Part shown: positions 16,403-24,802 of the stretch, piece after piece
Position numbering within the stretch: the stretch's first letter is position 1
Layout: each line of letters opens with the position of its first letter
Source: DASYTH01 sp035762905
GTDB taxonomy: Bacteria; Actinomycetota; Actinomycetes; Mycobacteriales; Pseudonocardiaceae
Length of the DNA stretch: 55,385 nt
NCBI RefSeq assembly: GCF_035762905.1
Contig: NZ_DASUCC010000139.1
Location: 1 to 55,385, forward strand
Reading direction: 5' to 3'
The notes under the pieces: model-generated
What the model saw: only the letters and a program-made list of their open reading frames with translations
What the model was told of the DNA's origin: nothing
Databases searched by the model: none
Program-made: the position numbers and the translations under genes

Positions 16403-16508
16403 CTAGTCCGCCTCTCCGGGTTTTACTGCTGTTGTTGCGTTCCAGCCGGTGGTGCGGTTAGCGGATTGATTGTGGCTGGGTGGCGTCACGGTGCCCCTGA
16501 GGTTGCGT
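16403..16508 (+). repeat. Convergent-junction repeat, copy C
   Basis: Single-module copy: CTAGTCCGCCTCTCCGGG, TTTTACTGCTGTTGTTGCG, then GTGGCTGGGTGGCGTCACGG and TGCCCCTGAGGTTGCG. CCAGCC and GGCTGG can pair as in copy A. It lies between prcA (plus) and a methyltransferase gene (minus) and starts 4 bases after the prcA stop. Confidence 0.85.
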
Positions 16509-16519
16509 ACCCGCGTTAT

Positions 16520-17227
16520 CTACCGGCACTCCAGTGCTGCGACGAACGGGTTGTCGCGGTAGGCGCGCCAGTAGGCGGCGCCCCGGGTGGCGAGTGCCTC
16601 GTCCGGGATGACCACCTGGTGCCAGGTGAGCGAGCCGAACCCGGCGGCGGCGCTGCCGTCCTCGTAGACCCGGCTGTCCCACTGGGTGAACCGCAGCCGG
16701 GCGGCCGGCCGGGTGAGCAGGTCCATCACCAGCCGGGTGCGGTCACCGGCCGCGCTTGCCTCGATCACCCGCAGGCCGTAGGGCTCCCAGCTCGGGCCCC
16801 ACGGGCTGTACCGGGGTCCGACGGTGATCGCGACCAGCCGGCCGCCGGGGGCCAGGTTCGCCCGGATCGCGGCGAACATGGCGGTCATGTTGGTCGGGCT
16901 GGTCGCGTAGTTGAGCAGCCACACCGCGGTGGCCACGTCGAACGCGCCGAGCAGCGGCAGCCGGGCCACGTCGTGCACCCGATATTCGATCCCGCGCGGC
17001 TGCTCGGCCTCCATCCGCCGGGCCAGCGAGATCATCGGCTCGGAGGCGTCCACCCCGGTCACCGTGAGCGCGCCGAGGCCGCTGGCCAGCCGGGCGTAGT
17101 GGCCGAACCCGCAGCCGAGGTCGATCACCCGGGCACCGTCCAGGTCGCCGAGCAGGCACCGCATGGTGTGCTCCTCGGGCCGCGGCCGGTCGGACCGCTT
17201 CAGAGCGGCGTACCGTATCGCCGTCAT
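16520..17227 (-). CDS. Class I SAM-dependent methyltransferase
   Basis: 235-residue protein with a Rossmann methyltransferase core: motif I VIDLGCGFGHYARL (residues about 34-47), acidic loop VTGVDASEPM, motif II-like HDVARLPLLGAFDVATAVWLL and motif III LAPGGRLVAIT. The fold is like that of methyltransf_25/UbiE-type enzymes; the acceptor cannot be inferred. TACGCT on the minus strand ends 6 nt before the ATG, suggesting a leaderless transcript. It is convergent with prcA across repeat copy C. Confidence 0.88.
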   Translation of the reverse strand: MTAIRYAALKRSDRPRPEEHTMRCLLGDLDGARVIDLGCGFGHYARLASGLGALTVTGVDASEPMISLARRMEAEQPRGIEYRVHDVARLPLLGAFDVATAVWLLNYATSPTNMTAMFAAIRANLAPGGRLVAITVGPRYSPWGPSWEPYGLRVIEASAAGDRTRLVMDLLTRPAARLRFTQWDSRVYEDGSAAAGFGSLTWHQVVIPDEALATRGAAYWRAYRDNPFVAALECR

Positions 17228-17233
17228 TGCGCG

Positions 17234-17239
17234 AGCGTA
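17234..17239 (-). promoter_or_regulatory. -10 box, leaderless start of methyltransferase gene
   Basis: TACGCT (minus strand) ends 6 nt before the ATG at 17227. Confidence 0.45.
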
Positions 17240-17280
17240 GGCCCGGGGCCGAGGTCCACTCGAGATCTCTAACGGGTGAT

Positions 17281-18759
17281 CTACGTGGTGCTTTCCGGCC
17301 GGTACACGGTCAGCCGGGCCTCGTCCACGGCGAACTCGAAGCGCTGTCCTGTCACCGGGACCTCACCGTCGGTAGCCAGCGCCACCGGTTCGCCGAGCAC
17401 GGTGACCGCCAGCGCGGGTGCCTCGCGCTGCACGTAGGTGCGGCTGCGGTTGAGCGTGCCGGTGAGCACGGACAGCACGAACCGGGTCCGGGACAGCCGC
17501 AGGTCGGCCCGCAGGTAGCGGATGTCGAGCAGCCCGGTGTCCAGCCCGGGCCGCCAGGACGGCACCATGCCGCGCGGGAAGTAGGGGCCGTTGCCGACGA
17601 ACAGCAGCCAGATCGCCACCCGCCGGCCGTCCAGCAGCACGTGCAGCGGCCGGGCCTCGGCCAACACCCTGATCAGCGCCAGGCCGGCGGCCAGCCACTT
17701 GCCGAGCCGGTGCTCCCAGCGCTCGCGCAGCCGCACCATGTCCGGGTAGCCGCCGATGCTGGCGGTGTTCACGAACGGCCGGCGGGTGGCGCGGTCCACC
17801 CGGACCGACGCCAGATCCACCGAGACCGCCTCACCGGTGCGCACCGCATCGGCGGTGTCGGCGAGCGCGGCGACCCCGATGTCCCTGGCGAAGTGGTTGA
17901 GCGTGCCGGCCGGGAACACCGCGAGCGGCAACCGGTGCCGCTCGGCCAGCGCGGCGGCCGCGGCCACCGACCCGTCCCCGCCGGCCACTCCGACCGCCCT
18001 GGTCCGGTCGTCCAACTCGGCTTCCAGCCGCTCGGCCAGGTCGTCGCCGGGCTCGATCTGCGCGATCCGGGCCTTGGGCAGCTCCTGGACGATCTCCTCG
18101 GCCGGGTCGACGCCGTCCTGGCCGGCGTGCGGGTTGGTGGCCACGAGCAGCCCGTCGCCATTGTCCAGCGCCTCGACGTCGGTGTGCGGCCGGGCCTGGG
18201 CCGGGATCTGCGGGTGCACCGGCCACCAGCGCCTGGTGGCGAGGGCGATGGCGGTGCCGAGCGCGGCGCCGCCGACCACGTCGGAGGTCCAGTGCACACC
18301 GGTGTGCACCCGGGAGTAGGCGACCGTGGCGGCCAGCGGCGCGAGCACCGCGCCGGTGACCGGGCTCTCCATGGCGACCGCGGTGGTGAACGCGGCGGCC
18401 GAGGCGGCGTGACCGGACGGGAACGACGACGAGGTCGGCCGGTCGAACAGGGTGCGGAAGCGCGGCAGCGCGTCGGCGGCCGGCCGGCGGCGCGGCAGCA
18501 GCGGCTTGGCCACGGCGTTGGTGAGCAGGCTCGCGCCGCCGATGGCCAGCACCCCGCGCACCGCCGCCTTCCGGGTGGGCCCGCGTCGGGAGCCGAGCAC
18601 GGCGGCGATCACGAACCAGAGCACGCTGTGGTTGGCCGCGGCGGTGAGCCGGCACAGCGCGGTGTCGGCGCCGGAACGTGGAATCCGGCCGATCCGGCGC
18701 TCGATCGCCAGGTCGGTACGGTTGATTCGGCGGCCGACCTTTCGCAGGCGTTTGGGCAC
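17281..18759 (-). CDS. PAP2 phosphatase-diacylglycerol kinase fusion
   Basis: 492-residue two-domain lipid enzyme. Residues about 50-180 form a PAP2-type phosphatase with the three-part active site KPLLPRRRP, SSSFPSGHAAS and SRVHTGVHWTSDV in a membrane-embedded, multi-helix region. Residues about 200-490 form a diacylglycerol/lipid kinase catalytic domain with VGVAGGDGSVAAAA, PAGTLNHFARDIG and SIGGYPDMVRL. Such fusions are known in actinobacteria and probably recycle phosphatidic acid or isoprenoid phosphates; the direction in the cell is unclear. The start is GTG, with TAGCGT 8 nt upstream. It sits between prcA and pafA, which are closer together in many relatives. Confidence 0.9.
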   Translation of the reverse strand: MPKRLRKVGRRINRTDLAIERRIGRIPRSGADTALCRLTAAANHSVLWFVIAAVLGSRRGPTRKAAVRGVLAIGGASLLTNAVAKPLLPRRRPAADALPRFRTLFDRPTSSSFPSGHAASAAAFTTAVAMESPVTGAVLAPLAATVAYSRVHTGVHWTSDVVGGAALGTAIALATRRWWPVHPQIPAQARPHTDVEALDNGDGLLVATNPHAGQDGVDPAEEIVQELPKARIAQIEPGDDLAERLEAELDDRTRAVGVAGGDGSVAAAAALAERHRLPLAVFPAGTLNHFARDIGVAALADTADAVRTGEAVSVDLASVRVDRATRRPFVNTASIGGYPDMVRLRERWEHRLGKWLAAGLALIRVLAEARPLHVLLDGRRVAIWLLFVGNGPYFPRGMVPSWRPGLDTGLLDIRYLRADLRLSRTRFVLSVLTGTLNRSRTYVQREAPALAVTVLGEPVALATDGEVPVTGQRFEFAVDEARLTVYRPESTT

Positions 18760-18878
18760 GTTGCCCGACGCTACCGGTTGCCGTCGGGCCCCGCCGAATG
18801 CTGGGCCGCCCGGGTGAAGTGGCTGTTATGTTGCGAACTCCCCGGCGGTCCGGCCGACCAGTTCCCGGGTTTCCCGCT

Positions 18879-18884
18879 TAGGGT
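18879..18884 (+). promoter_or_regulatory. -10 box, leaderless start of pafA
   Basis: TAGGGT ends 6 nt before the pafA ATG at 18891. The AGAGAG between them is purine-rich but too close to serve as a normal ribosome site. Confidence 0.5.
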
Positions 18885-18890
18885 AGAGAG

Positions 18891-20249
18891 ATGCAACGGC
18901 GGATCTTCGGCATCGAGACCGAGTTCGGCGTGACCTGTACCTTCCACGGGCAGCGCAGGCTGTCCCCGGACGAGGTCGCGCGGTACCTGTTTCGGCGCGT
19001 GGTGTCCTGGGGCCGTTCGTCGAACGTGTTCCTGCGCAACGGCTCGCGGCTGTACCTCGACGTCGGGTCGCACCCCGAGTACGCCACCGCGGAGTGTGAC
19101 GACCTGGTGCAGCTGGTCACGCACGACAAGGCTGGCGAGCGGATCCTGGAGGACCTGCTGGTCGACGCCGAGCGGCGGCTGGCCGACGAGGGCATCGGCG
19201 GGGACATCTTCCTGTTCAAGAACAACACCGACTCGGCCGGCAACTCCTACGGCTGCCACGAGAACTACCTGGTCACCAGGGCCGGGGAGTTCTCAAGGAT
19301 CGCCGACGTGCTGCTGCCGTTCCTGGTCACCCGCCAGGTGATCTGCGGGGCCGGGAAGGTGCTGCAGACCCCGCGCGGGGCGGTGTACTGCCTGTCGCAG
19401 CGGGCCGAGCACATCTGGGAGGGCGTTTCCAGCGCGACCACCCGGTCCCGGCCGATCATCAACACCCGGGACGAGCCGCACGCCGACGCCGAGCGGTACC
19501 GCAGGCTGCACGTGATCGTCGGCGACTCGAACATGGCCGAGCCGACCACGCTGCTCAAGGTCGGCAGCGCCAACCTCGTGCTGGAGATGATCGAGGAGGG
19601 CGTGCAGTTCCGGGACTTCAGCCTGGACAACCCGATCCGGGCGATCCGGGAGATCAGCCACGACCTGACCGGCCGGCGCCTGGTCCGGCTGGCCGGCGGG
19701 CGGGAGGCCTCCGCGCTGGACATCCAGCGGGAGTACTTCGCCCGGGCGGTGGAGCACGTGTCCCGGCGCTCGCCCGACCCGATCGCCGACCGGGTGATCG
19801 AGCTGTGGGGCCGCACGCTGGACGCGGTCGAGGCGCAGGACCTGACCAAGATCGACCGGGAGATCGACTGGGCGATCAAGCACCGGCTGGTGGAGCGGTA
19901 CCGGAGCAAGCACGGGATGGAGCTGTCCAGCCCGCGGATCGCCCAGCTCGACCTGGCCTACCACGACATCCGCCGGGGCCGCGGGATCTTCGACCTGCTG
20001 CAGCGCAAGGACCTGGTCACCCGGGTGACCGACGACGGCGAGATCGAGGCGGCCAAGGACACGCCGCCGCAGACCACCCGGGCCAAGCTGCGTGGTGACT
20101 TCATCGCCGCCGCCCAGCAGGCCGGCCGCGACTTCACCGTCGACTGGGTGCACCTCAAGCTCAACGACCAGGCGCAACGCACCGTCCTGTGCAAGGACCC
20201 GTTCCGGGCCGTGGACGAACGCGTCGAGCGCCTGATCGCCTCGCTGTAG
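18891..20249 (+). CDS. pafA: Pup-protein ligase PafA
   Basis: 452-residue ATP-dependent ligase that joins the C-terminal Glu side chain of Pup to substrate lysines. The N-terminus MQRRIFGIETEFGVTCTF carries the metal-binding glutamates, and Asp57 in LYLDVGSHPEYATAE is the predicted catalytic Asp. It is homologous to Dop (shared KNNxDxxGxSYGxHENYL and NTRDEPHADAERYRRLHVIVGD) but lacks the Dop loop. With Pup ending in Glu, it can act directly on the gene product. The stop lies four bases from the end of the convergent MMPL gene. Confidence 0.97.
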   Translation: MQRRIFGIETEFGVTCTFHGQRRLSPDEVARYLFRRVVSWGRSSNVFLRNGSRLYLDVGSHPEYATAECDDLVQLVTHDKAGERILEDLLVDAERRLADEGIGGDIFLFKNNTDSAGNSYGCHENYLVTRAGEFSRIADVLLPFLVTRQVICGAGKVLQTPRGAVYCLSQRAEHIWEGVSSATTRSRPIINTRDEPHADAERYRRLHVIVGDSNMAEPTTLLKVGSANLVLEMIEEGVQFRDFSLDNPIRAIREISHDLTGRRLVRLAGGREASALDIQREYFARAVEHVSRRSPDPIADRVIELWGRTLDAVEAQDLTKIDREIDWAIKHRLVERYRSKHGMELSSPRIAQLDLAYHDIRRGRGIFDLLQRKDLVTRVTDDGEIEAAKDTPPQTTRAKLRGDFIAAAQQAGRDFTVDWVHLKLNDQAQRTVLCKDPFRAVDERVERLIASL

Positions 20250-20253
20250 GGAG

Positions 20254-22446
20254 CTACACCCCGACCCGCTCCGGCTCCGGGGCGCTCGGCGCCTCGCGCA
20301 GGCCGACCCGCTCGTGTATCCGGCGCAGCGGACCGGGTGCCCACCAGGCGCCCCGACCGAGCAGCCGCATGCCGACCGGGACCAGGACGCCGCGGATCAG
20401 CGTGGCGTCGATCAGGATCGCCAGGCCGGTACCGATGCCGAACAGTTGGATGAAGCTGACCCCGCTGGTGCCGAAGGCGAACATGCTGACCGCGATCAGT
20501 GCGGCGGCGGTGGACACGATCCGGCCGGTGCGGGACAGGCCGTAGCCGACCGCCTCGGTGGTCGGCACACCCTGGTCGTGCATCTCCTTGATCCGGCTGA
20601 GCACGAACACCTCGTAGTCGATGGAGAGCCCGAACGCGATGCAGAACAGCAGCACCAGCATGTTGATGTTGAGCGGCAGCGGGGTGAAGCCGAGCGCCGA
20701 GGCGAAGGCGCCGTCCTGGAAGATCAGGACCATGGCGCCGAGCGTTGCGCCGAGGCCGATGACGTTGAACACCACGGCCCGCAGCGGCTGCAAAACGCTG
20801 CCGCTGAACAGGAACAGCAGCACGAACGTGGTGAGCACGATCAGCGCGACGGCCAGCGGAAGCCGGCTGCCGATCGAGTCCTTGCTGTCCACGAGTACCG
20901 CGGCCGCCCCGCCCACCCGCACCGGCACCCCGTCCGGGCCGGGCACGGCGCGCACGGTCCCGACCAGCGCCTGCGCCTGCGTGGACACGGACTCGGCCTC
21001 GGTGACCACGGACAGCCGTTGCAGCCCGCCGGTGCCGCTCATCACGGCGTCGCCCGGGCCGGTTCCGGTGGACCGGCCGTCGACGAACCCGCCGGCGCTG
21101 GACGACACCCGGGCCACGCCGGGCAGTTCGGACAGCGTGCCGGCGTAGCCGGCGACCGCGTCGCGCCCGACCGGCGCGGTGGTGACGATCTGGATGGCCC
21201 GGCTCTCGTCACCGGCGAACTCGGAGCGCAGGGCGTCGCCGACCACCCGGGTGTCGGCGGTGCTGGCCAGCACCCGGTCGTCCGGCACGCCGAACTCGAC
21301 CCGCAGCAGCGGCACGGCGGCCAGCACCAGCACGATCAGCACCGGGGCGGCGGCGAGCACCGGGCGGCGCATGGCGAATCCGGCGAGCCGGCCCCAGAAC
21401 GGGGAGACCGCGCTGGGGTTGCGCCGGCGTGCCCAGGGCAGCCGGCCGGCGTTGACCCGCGGCCCGAGCACGGTCAGCAGCGCGGGCAGGACGAACAGCG
21501 CGGACAGCGCGGCGATCGCGATCACGCCGATCCCGGCGTAGGCGAACGAGCGCAGGAAGTACAGCGGGAACAGCAGCAGCACGGCCAGCGCCGCGGCCAC
21601 GGTGGTGGCCCCGAACAGGATGGTTCGCCCGGCGGTGCGCACGGTGGTGATCACCGCGTCCTGGGTGCCGGCGCCGCCGGCCAACTCCTCGCGGAACCGG
21701 TTGACCATGAGCAGCGCGTAGTCGATGGCCAGGCCGAGGCCGAGCGCGGTGGTCAGGTTGATCGCGTAGATGGACACGTCGGTGATCGAGCCGAACAGGG
21801 CCAGCTCGGCGAAGGTGCCGAGGATCGCGATCCCGCCGATGGCCAGCGGGAGCAGCGCGGCGACCAGGCTGCCGAACGCGAACACCAGCAGGATCAGGAT
21901 CAGCGGCACCGCGATCGACTCGGCGAGGGCGAGGTCGGCGCCGATCTGCGCGCCGGCGTCGTGGCCGATCGCGGCGGCACCGCCGATGGTCACGTCGACC
22001 GGCCCGTCGTCGGTGGCGTAGCTGTCCCGCAGGCCGCCGATCACCTCGTCGGAGTCGTCGTCCACGTGCGCGAGCACGATCGCGTACCGGCCGTCGGTGG
22101 ACCGCAGCGGCGGTGTCCCGGTGGCGAAGTAGGAGGTCACCTCGGTGAGCCGGCCGTCGCCGGTGAGCCGGCCGGTGAGGTCGGTGCCGGCCTGGCGAAC
22201 GGCCGGGTCGTCGACCGTGCCGGTGTCGGCCTGGACCAGGAAGACCAGGTTGGTCCGGCCGCCGAAGTTCCGGTCGATCAGTTCCTGGGCCTGGGAGGAG
22301 TCCGCTTCGGGATCGGCGAACCCCTGGGTTTTCAGCTTTCCGAAGGCGGTGAACCCGTACGCTCCCGCGCCGACCATGAGCAGGACGGTGATCACGAGAA
22401 CGGCCCGTGCGTGTCTGGTGACCAGCTGACCGATGCGACCGAACAT
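20254..22446 (-). CDS. MMPL/RND-family membrane transporter
   Basis: 730-residue polytopic exporter with two copies of the MMPL unit: TM1 (AVLVITVLLMVGAGAYGFTAF), an outer loop (GRTNLVFLVQADTG), five TM helices with AINLTTALGLGLAIDYALLMVNRFREEL, then a second half starting MRRPVLAAAPVLIVLVLAAV with NINMLVLLFCIAFGLSIDYEVFVLSRIKE. The G-L-x-I-D-Y signature, with the proton-relay Asp, occurs in both halves. Family members move lipids, siderophores or drugs; the cargo is unknown. It is divergent from a TetR gene that is the likely regulator. GTGGGGAG lies upstream of the ATG. Confidence 0.92.
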   Translation of the reverse strand: MFGRIGQLVTRHARAVLVITVLLMVGAGAYGFTAFGKLKTQGFADPEADSSQAQELIDRNFGGRTNLVFLVQADTGTVDDPAVRQAGTDLTGRLTGDGRLTEVTSYFATGTPPLRSTDGRYAIVLAHVDDDSDEVIGGLRDSYATDDGPVDVTIGGAAAIGHDAGAQIGADLALAESIAVPLILILLVFAFGSLVAALLPLAIGGIAILGTFAELALFGSITDVSIYAINLTTALGLGLAIDYALLMVNRFREELAGGAGTQDAVITTVRTAGRTILFGATTVAAALAVLLLFPLYFLRSFAYAGIGVIAIAALSALFVLPALLTVLGPRVNAGRLPWARRRNPSAVSPFWGRLAGFAMRRPVLAAAPVLIVLVLAAVPLLRVEFGVPDDRVLASTADTRVVGDALRSEFAGDESRAIQIVTTAPVGRDAVAGYAGTLSELPGVARVSSSAGGFVDGRSTGTGPGDAVMSGTGGLQRLSVVTEAESVSTQAQALVGTVRAVPGPDGVPVRVGGAAAVLVDSKDSIGSRLPLAVALIVLTTFVLLFLFSGSVLQPLRAVVFNVIGLGATLGAMVLIFQDGAFASALGFTPLPLNINMLVLLFCIAFGLSIDYEVFVLSRIKEMHDQGVPTTEAVGYGLSRTGRIVSTAAALIAVSMFAFGTSGVSFIQLFGIGTGLAILIDATLIRGVLVPVGMRLLGRGAWWAPGPLRRIHERVGLREAPSAPEPERVGV

Positions 22447-22479
22447 GGTGTGCTCCCCACTTCACCAAATGTGTGCGCC

Positions 22480-22530
22480 TGTAAACTTTGCGGTGGTCAA
22501 CTTGTCAGAAATGTTGGTAGCCGTCAACAT
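22480..22530 (-). promoter_or_regulatory. MMPL promoter and TetR operator
   Basis: On the minus strand CTGACA (22503-22508) and TTTACA (22480-22485) are separated by 17 nt. Just upstream, ATGTTG-N8-CAACAT (22511-22530) is a perfect inverted repeat placed between the two divergent genes, where the TetR protein would be expected to bind. Confidence 0.55.
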
Positions 22531-22537
22531 CGATCTC

Positions 22538-23221
22538 ATGGAACTCTCAGGTCCGCCGAAGCGGGGCTATCACCACGGGGATCTCCGCAACGCACTCGGC
22601 GACGCCGCGGCCCGGCTGGCCAGGGACGGCGGGCCCGAGTCGGTCACGGTCCGGGCGGCCGCACGGCTCGCCGGGGTGACCCCGACCGCCGCCTACCGGC
22701 ACTTCGCCGGGCACGGGGAGCTGCTGGCCGAGGCCAAACAGCAGTGCATGGCGCAACTGGGCGCGGCCATCGAGAAGGAGCTTCGGGCCCGGCCGCCGCT
22801 GGCCGACCGGGCGCACCGGGCAGTGCGCGACCTGGCCGTGGCCGGCCGGGCCTACATCGACTTCGCGGTGGCCGAGCCCGGCCTGTTCCGCACCGCGTTC
22901 ACCCAGGGCGGCGCGATCCTGGACAAGGAGCACCTGGAGACCTCGCCGTTCGGCCAGCTGGTCCGGCTGATCGACCGGCTGGTGGAGGTCGGCTACCTGC
23001 CGGAGCGGCGCCGCCCGCTGGCCGAGGTGGCCGCCTGGTCGGCCGTGCACGGCCTGGCCCACCTGCTGCTGGACGGTCCGCTGCGGGATGCGTCGGCGGA
23101 CACCAAGGACGAGGCCATCGCCCGGACCATCCTGGCCATGGAGCGGGGCCTGTGCGGGGCGGCCGGGCTGTCGCCCGAGCTGGAGGAGATCGTGCTCGCG
23201 ACCGCCCGCCGGCAGCCATGA
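22538..23221 (+). CDS. TetR/AcrR-family regulator
   Basis: 227-residue repressor. The N-terminal helix-turn-helix is YHHGDLRNALGDAAARLARDGG then VTVRAAARLAGVTPTAAYRHFAGHGELLAEA. The C-terminal region (AYIDFAVAEPGLFRTAFTQGG ... AWSAVHGLAHLLLDG) resembles the TetR_C WHG-type ligand domain. ATG 22538 was chosen because the product then starts MELSGPPKRGYHHGDL as in relatives; upstream in-frame ATGs at 22511 and 22433 would run through the operator-like palindrome. Divergent from the MMPL gene, which it probably represses. Confidence 0.88.
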   Translation: MELSGPPKRGYHHGDLRNALGDAAARLARDGGPESVTVRAAARLAGVTPTAAYRHFAGHGELLAEAKQQCMAQLGAAIEKELRARPPLADRAHRAVRDLAVAGRAYIDFAVAEPGLFRTAFTQGGAILDKEHLETSPFGQLVRLIDRLVEVGYLPERRRPLAEVAAWSAVHGLAHLLLDGPLRDASADTKDEAIARTILAMERGLCGAAGLSPELEEIVLATARRQP

Positions 23222-23222
23222 A

Positions 23223-23954
23223 TCACGCCGGCGACGACTCTCGGGCGTGCAGGTCCCGGACGGTCGGCGAGGTCGACACCCGTTCCGGGTCCGGATAGGT
23301 GCGCAGCACCCGGTCGGCGGTGCCGGCGCTGGTCACCGTGAACCAGTAGTGCTCGTTCTTGTAGTGGTGCAGCCGGTGGTTGCGCCACACCGCGCGGTAG
23401 AGCCGGGAGCGCGGCCGGTAGTCGCTGTGGATCAGGTAGTGCGTCCACTCGTAGCCGAGGCCGAGCAGGCCGACCACGACCAGGAAGGTCAGGCCGAGCC
23501 CGAGCCGGGGGAAGGCCAGCAGCCCGATCGCGACGTAGCCGGCGACCAGCCAGATCAGCGCCTGCCAGGGAATGAACACCAGCGGTGCGTCCCGCGGGTC
23601 GGCGTGGTGCGCGCGGTGCTTGCGGGCCAGCAGCGGGTCCAACCGCAGCCCGGCCACCCGGCGCGGCCGCCAGTGCAGGATGCAGACGTGCACCAGCCAC
23701 TCGAAGAACGGGAAGGTGGCCACCATCAGCACCGGCAGCCAGGCGTCGGACAGCCGCCAGTCGCCGGTCACGACCCGGGCGGTGAGCGCGCCGGCCAGCA
23801 TCGTGCCGATGATCCACGGCGACGGGTGCCGCCAGAACGCCCGGGCCGCGCCGGCCAGGCTCACGCCGCGCCGCCGGGCTCCGGTGATCGCCGCCTCGTC
23901 GGCCCGCACCCGCGCCCTGGCCAGCTCCTCGACCTCGGCCCTGCGCTCACTCAT
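23223..23954 (-). CDS. Fatty acid hydroxylase / sterol desaturase-family membrane protein
   Basis: 243-residue integral membrane di-iron protein. The His-box motifs are HRAHH (about residue 113), THYLIHSD and HRLHHYKNEHYW, the pattern of the fatty acid hydroxylase superfamily, with four hydrophobic segments between them. Likely oxidises a lipid or carotenoid-like substrate at the membrane. The ATG overlaps the stop of the GntR gene (ATGA), so it is cotranscribed with and probably controlled by that regulator. It meets the convergent TetR gene with a one-base gap. Confidence 0.88.
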   Translation of the reverse strand: MSERRAEVEELARARVRADEAAITGARRRGVSLAGAARAFWRHPSPWIIGTMLAGALTARVVTGDWRLSDAWLPVLMVATFPFFEWLVHVCILHWRPRRVAGLRLDPLLARKHRAHHADPRDAPLVFIPWQALIWLVAGYVAIGLLAFPRLGLGLTFLVVVGLLGLGYEWTHYLIHSDYRPRSRLYRAVWRNHRLHHYKNEHYWFTVTSAGTADRVLRTYPDPERVSTSPTVRDLHARESSPA

Positions 23955-24670
23955 GATTCCTCCAGGGTGCGGATGGCGGACAGGAACAGGTCGGTGGCCG
24001 GGCCGAGCAGGTCCTCGGCGGCCGTCCGGGCGGGGGCCGGGTGGCCGGTGGCGATCGCCGCGGTGAGCGCGCGGTAGGCGGAGACCCGGTCCACCTCGAC
24101 CGACATCACCGCGGCGAGCGCGTCCAGGGCGGGCTCGTAGGCCACCCGCAGGCTGTTGAACATCAGCCGGAACGCGATCGAGTCGGCGCCGTCCACCACG
24201 TGGTCCCAGAACACCAGCGCCCGGCGCTGCCGGCCGACCGGATCGGTGTCGGCCTCGAGCGCGTCGACCGCGGCGGTCAGCTCCGCGGCGAGCCGGGCGC
24301 CGGCCCGCTCGGCGGCCAGCTCCGCCACCTTCGGCCCGATGTGCAGCCGGGCCTCGAGGATGCTGCGGGCCACGGCGAGGTCCAGCTCGCCGCCGCGCAG
24401 CAGCAGCCGGGGGAGCAGGTCGAGCCCGGCGTGCCGGCGGAAGTCGCGCACCGTCGTGGCGTCGCCCTGGCGCACCTCGACCAGCCCGGCCTGGGCCATC
24501 CGCTGCAGCGCCTCGCGCACCGCGGGCCGGGACACCCGCAGCACCTCGGCCAGCCGGCGCTCGCTGGGCAGCGCCGAGCCGGGAGCCAGTTCGCCACCCA
24601 CCACGTCCGCGACGATCTGCTCGAACACCTCGTCCGGCACCGAGCGCCGGGCCACCGGTTGCAGAGCCAT
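23951..24670 (-). CDS. GntR/FadR-family regulator
   Basis: 239-residue regulator: a winged helix (residues about 10-75; VFEQIVADVVGGELAPGSALPSE, RRLAEVLRVSRPAVREALQRM, GLVEVRQG) followed by an all-alpha FCD/FadR-type effector domain (ARSILEARLHIGPKVAELAAERA). FadR relatives sense acyl-CoA or small acids. ATG 24670 is preferred over 24679 because AGGA then stands 8 nt upstream. A perfect TGGTC-A-GACCA palindrome lies 37 nt upstream, a typical GntR-type operator, so autoregulation of the two-gene operon is likely. Confidence 0.88.
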   Translation of the reverse strand: MALQPVARRSVPDEVFEQIVADVVGGELAPGSALPSERRLAEVLRVSRPAVREALQRMAQAGLVEVRQGDATTVRDFRRHAGLDLLPRLLLRGGELDLAVARSILEARLHIGPKVAELAAERAGARLAAELTAAVDALEADTDPVGRQRRALVFWDHVVDGADSIAFRLMFNSLRVAYEPALDALAAVMSVEVDRVSAYRALTAAIATGHPAPARTAAEDLLGPATDLFLSAIRTLEES

Positions 24671-24707
24671 GCGACTCATCCTGCGGCCAGACAGGTCAGA
24701 GGTCAAG

Positions 24708-24718
24708 TGGTCAGACCA
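24708..24718. promoter_or_regulatory. GntR/FadR-type operator palindrome
   Basis: TGGTCAGACCA is a perfect 11-bp palindrome of the TGGTnnnACCA class bound by FadR-subfamily regulators. It lies between the divergent GntR gene and pafB. Nearby GGTCA half-sites (about 24694-24704) may add contacts. Confidence 0.6.
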
Positions 24719-24789
24719 GTAGTTCGGACGAATGGTCCGTTCACACATTTGTTCGGTGCGTTGCCGAGTCCGGACGAGATCAGTGGGGT

Positions 24790-24795
24790 TAGGGT
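24790..24795 (+). promoter_or_regulatory. -10 box, leaderless start of pafB
   Basis: TAGGGT ends 7 nt before the pafB GTG at 24803; no ribosome-binding sequence lies between. Confidence 0.5.
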
Positions 24796-24802
24796 TCGGG
24801 TT

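Noticed and set aside
20245..20258. TGTAG-GGAG-CTACA hairpin between pafA and the MMPL gene as a terminator
   Set aside because: A 5-bp stem with no U-tract and overlapping the stop codon is too weak to call.
20314..23298. 994-codon open frame on the plus strand opposite the MMPL gene
   Set aside because: Composition is His/Gln/Gly/Arg-rich shadow sequence and the minus-strand MMPL reading has clear TM and family motifs.
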